The notes under the pieces are model-generated. The model did not search any database, had not been told where the DNA came from, and saw only the letters and a program-made list of their open reading frames with translations. A DNA stretch of 64,000 nt from Massilia sp. Mn16-1_5 (GTDB lineage Bacteria > Pseudomonadota > Gammaproteobacteria > Burkholderiales > Burkholderiaceae_D). Positions 63,021 through 64,000 of the stretch are shown piece after piece. Within the stretch, counting starts at the first letter, position 1; every line of letters starts with the position of its first letter. Both the position numbers and the translations under genes were made by a program. The DNA is taken from assembly GCF_004798585.1 (NCBI RefSeq), contig NZ_PPXQ01000003.1, positions 1 through 64,000 on the forward strand, given 5' to 3'.

Positions 63021-64000
63021 TCAGGCGTTGCGCACCTGCGCGCACCCGGTCAGCACGCCAGCGAAGGGCGCCGGTGTGGCGCTGATGCGCACGCCCTCGT
63101 CGGTGACCTCGAACACCCGGATCTGGCGGCTATGCCTGCTGCCGCGGACCTTGATGACGGAAATGACCGTATGCAGTTCGGATTCCCACTCGACGAAACG
63201 CTGCATGATGACGGCATCGACCAGGATCGCGCTGCCGTAGGGACTGAAGCGCAGCTCGTCGTAGCGGTCTTCCAGTTCGCTGGTCATGACGACGGTGACG
63301 CCCTTGGCGTTCAGCACCGTCGCCATGCGGTACAGCGACTCGCGGAAGTCGTCGCGGTACGCGGGCGAGAGCGCCATCTCGAAACCGGTCAGCGAATCGA
63401 GCACGAGGCGGGTGGCCTTGCGCGCGTCGATCTCGTTCATCAGCTCGTAGAGGACCTCGTCAATCGACACGTCGAGCGCGCGCACGGTCACCATGCCGAC
63501 CTGGCCGGCGTCGACCAGGACCTTCAGCTTGGGATTCATGATCTGGTCGGGGGCGCGCTCGAACAGCGCCACCACCCCGGTTTCGCCGTTTTGCGCACCC
63601 GCATCCAGGAATTCGGTGGACAGGATACTCTTGCCGGAGCCTGCCGGGCCGACCAGCAATACCGAATAGCCGGGCGGGATGCCGCCTCCAAGCATGTCGT
63701 CGAGAACCGGCACACCCGAGGACAGGCGCTTGCTGCCGGCCAGCGGTGCGGGACGCTGCGGCGCCATTTCCGGAATAATGCGCGGGAACACCTGCACGCC
63801 GCCGCGGTCGATGCGGAAGGCATGCAGGCCCGAGCGTTGCTTCTGGCCGCGCATCTTGACCACCTGGATCTTGCGCGACATTGCGTTGCGCTCCACATGC
63901 TGGGTCAGCCAGAAAATGCCGTCGGCCACGGTAAAGATCGGGTTCTGGTCCGCTTCGTTGGCGAGGTATTCGCCGATCAGGAAGCTGGTCGCGTTCCAGC
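63021..64000 (-). CDS. KaiC-like RecA-superfamily ATPase, 5'-truncated by the window
   Basis: The frame stays open through the window edge, so only the C-terminal part (about 326 residues) is seen. The first visible residues (ATSFLIGEYLANEADQNPIF) are the end of a first KaiC domain. The second domain starts at about GSKRLSSGVPVLDDMLGGGI and has Walker A VGPAGSGKS and Walker B RLVLDSLTGFE. In KaiC the tail carries phosphorylation sites; here the C-terminus is short (SATPAPFAGVLTGCAQVRNA) and has no obvious copy of them. Proteins of this type in Proteobacteria are linked to stress or light signalling rather than a clock. Role unknown. Confidence 0.85.
   Translation of the reverse strand, partial: WNATSFLIGEYLANEADQNPIFTVADGIFWLTQHVERNAMSRKIQVVKMRGQKQRSGLHAFRIDRGGVQVFPRIIPEMAPQRPAPLAGSKRLSSGVPVLDDMLGGGIPPGYSVLLVGPAGSGKSILSTEFLDAGAQNGETGVVALFERAPDQIMNPKLKVLVDAGQVGMVTVRALDVSIDEVLYELMNEIDARKATRLVLDSLTGFEMALSPAYRDDFRESLYRMATVLNAKGVTVVMTSELEDRYDELRFSPYGSAILVDAVIMQRFVEWESELHTVISVIKVRGSRHSRQIRVFEVTDEGVRISATPAPFAGVLTGCAQVRNA

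Overview
The window is GC-rich, tightly packed chromosomal DNA from a betaproteobacterium. The best match is an Oxalobacteraceae of the Massilia/Telluria group. This placement is an inference from gene content: a PEP-CTERM protein and an HprK-like kinase fragment, FdsGB/FdsA formate dehydrogenase, a W/Mo-type regulator beside an OFA transporter, heptosyltransferases plus MsbA, and large GT4 fusion proteins beside an ABC O-antigen exporter. No rRNA, tRNA or CRISPR was recognised.

Layout. 1-2.1 kb: a broken HprK-like kinase fragment, a small reverse-strand gene and an IS607-type element whose recombinase has lost its catalytic core while its TnpB nuclease is intact. 2.1-5.5 kb: a RhlE-type RNA helicase and a LOV (blue-light) hybrid histidine kinase, convergent. 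5.6-19 kb: lipid-linked sugar chemistry. It holds GtrA-like flippase subunits, GT-C membrane glycosyltransferases, a HAD-UbiA/DprE1/DprE2 set expected to make polyprenyl-phosphate D-arabinofuranose, and a GtrA-GtrB-GtrC-like module.

19-37.8 kb: a long reverse-strand surface polysaccharide locus. It carries GT4 transferases, a perosamine-type aminotransferase with a PglD-like acetyltransferase, an FkbM methyltransferase with a coiled coil, a Wzm/Wzt ABC exporter and three very large multi-domain GT4 proteins. A tRNA hydroxylase gene (trhO) sits inside it. 37.9-46.6 kb, forward: dnaE, then a core/O-antigen block (O-antigen ligase-like protein, GT9, MsbA, WaaF). 46.7-49.5 kb: a GH1-like/RmlD-like fusion and a small unknown gene. 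49.5-51.8 kb: a three-gene PAAR cassette that looks like a type VI secretion effector unit.

52-61.8 kb: a formate/oxalate module. A ModE-like regulator with a periplasmic-binding-type domain is divergent from an OFA antiporter, followed by fdsGB (fused), fdsA, fdhD and a tungstate-type ABC permease and ATPase without a binding protein. Two copies of an imperfect 20-bp palindrome lie in the divergent promoter. 61.8-64 kb: a PEP-CTERM secreted protein behind a good sigma-54 promoter match, and the 3' part of a KaiC-like ATPase that runs off the window.

The genes work together mainly in two ways: cell-surface glycan assembly (5.6-49 kb) and formate oxidation with its metal supply (52-61.8 kb). 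All functional assignments come from reading motifs; no database search was run.
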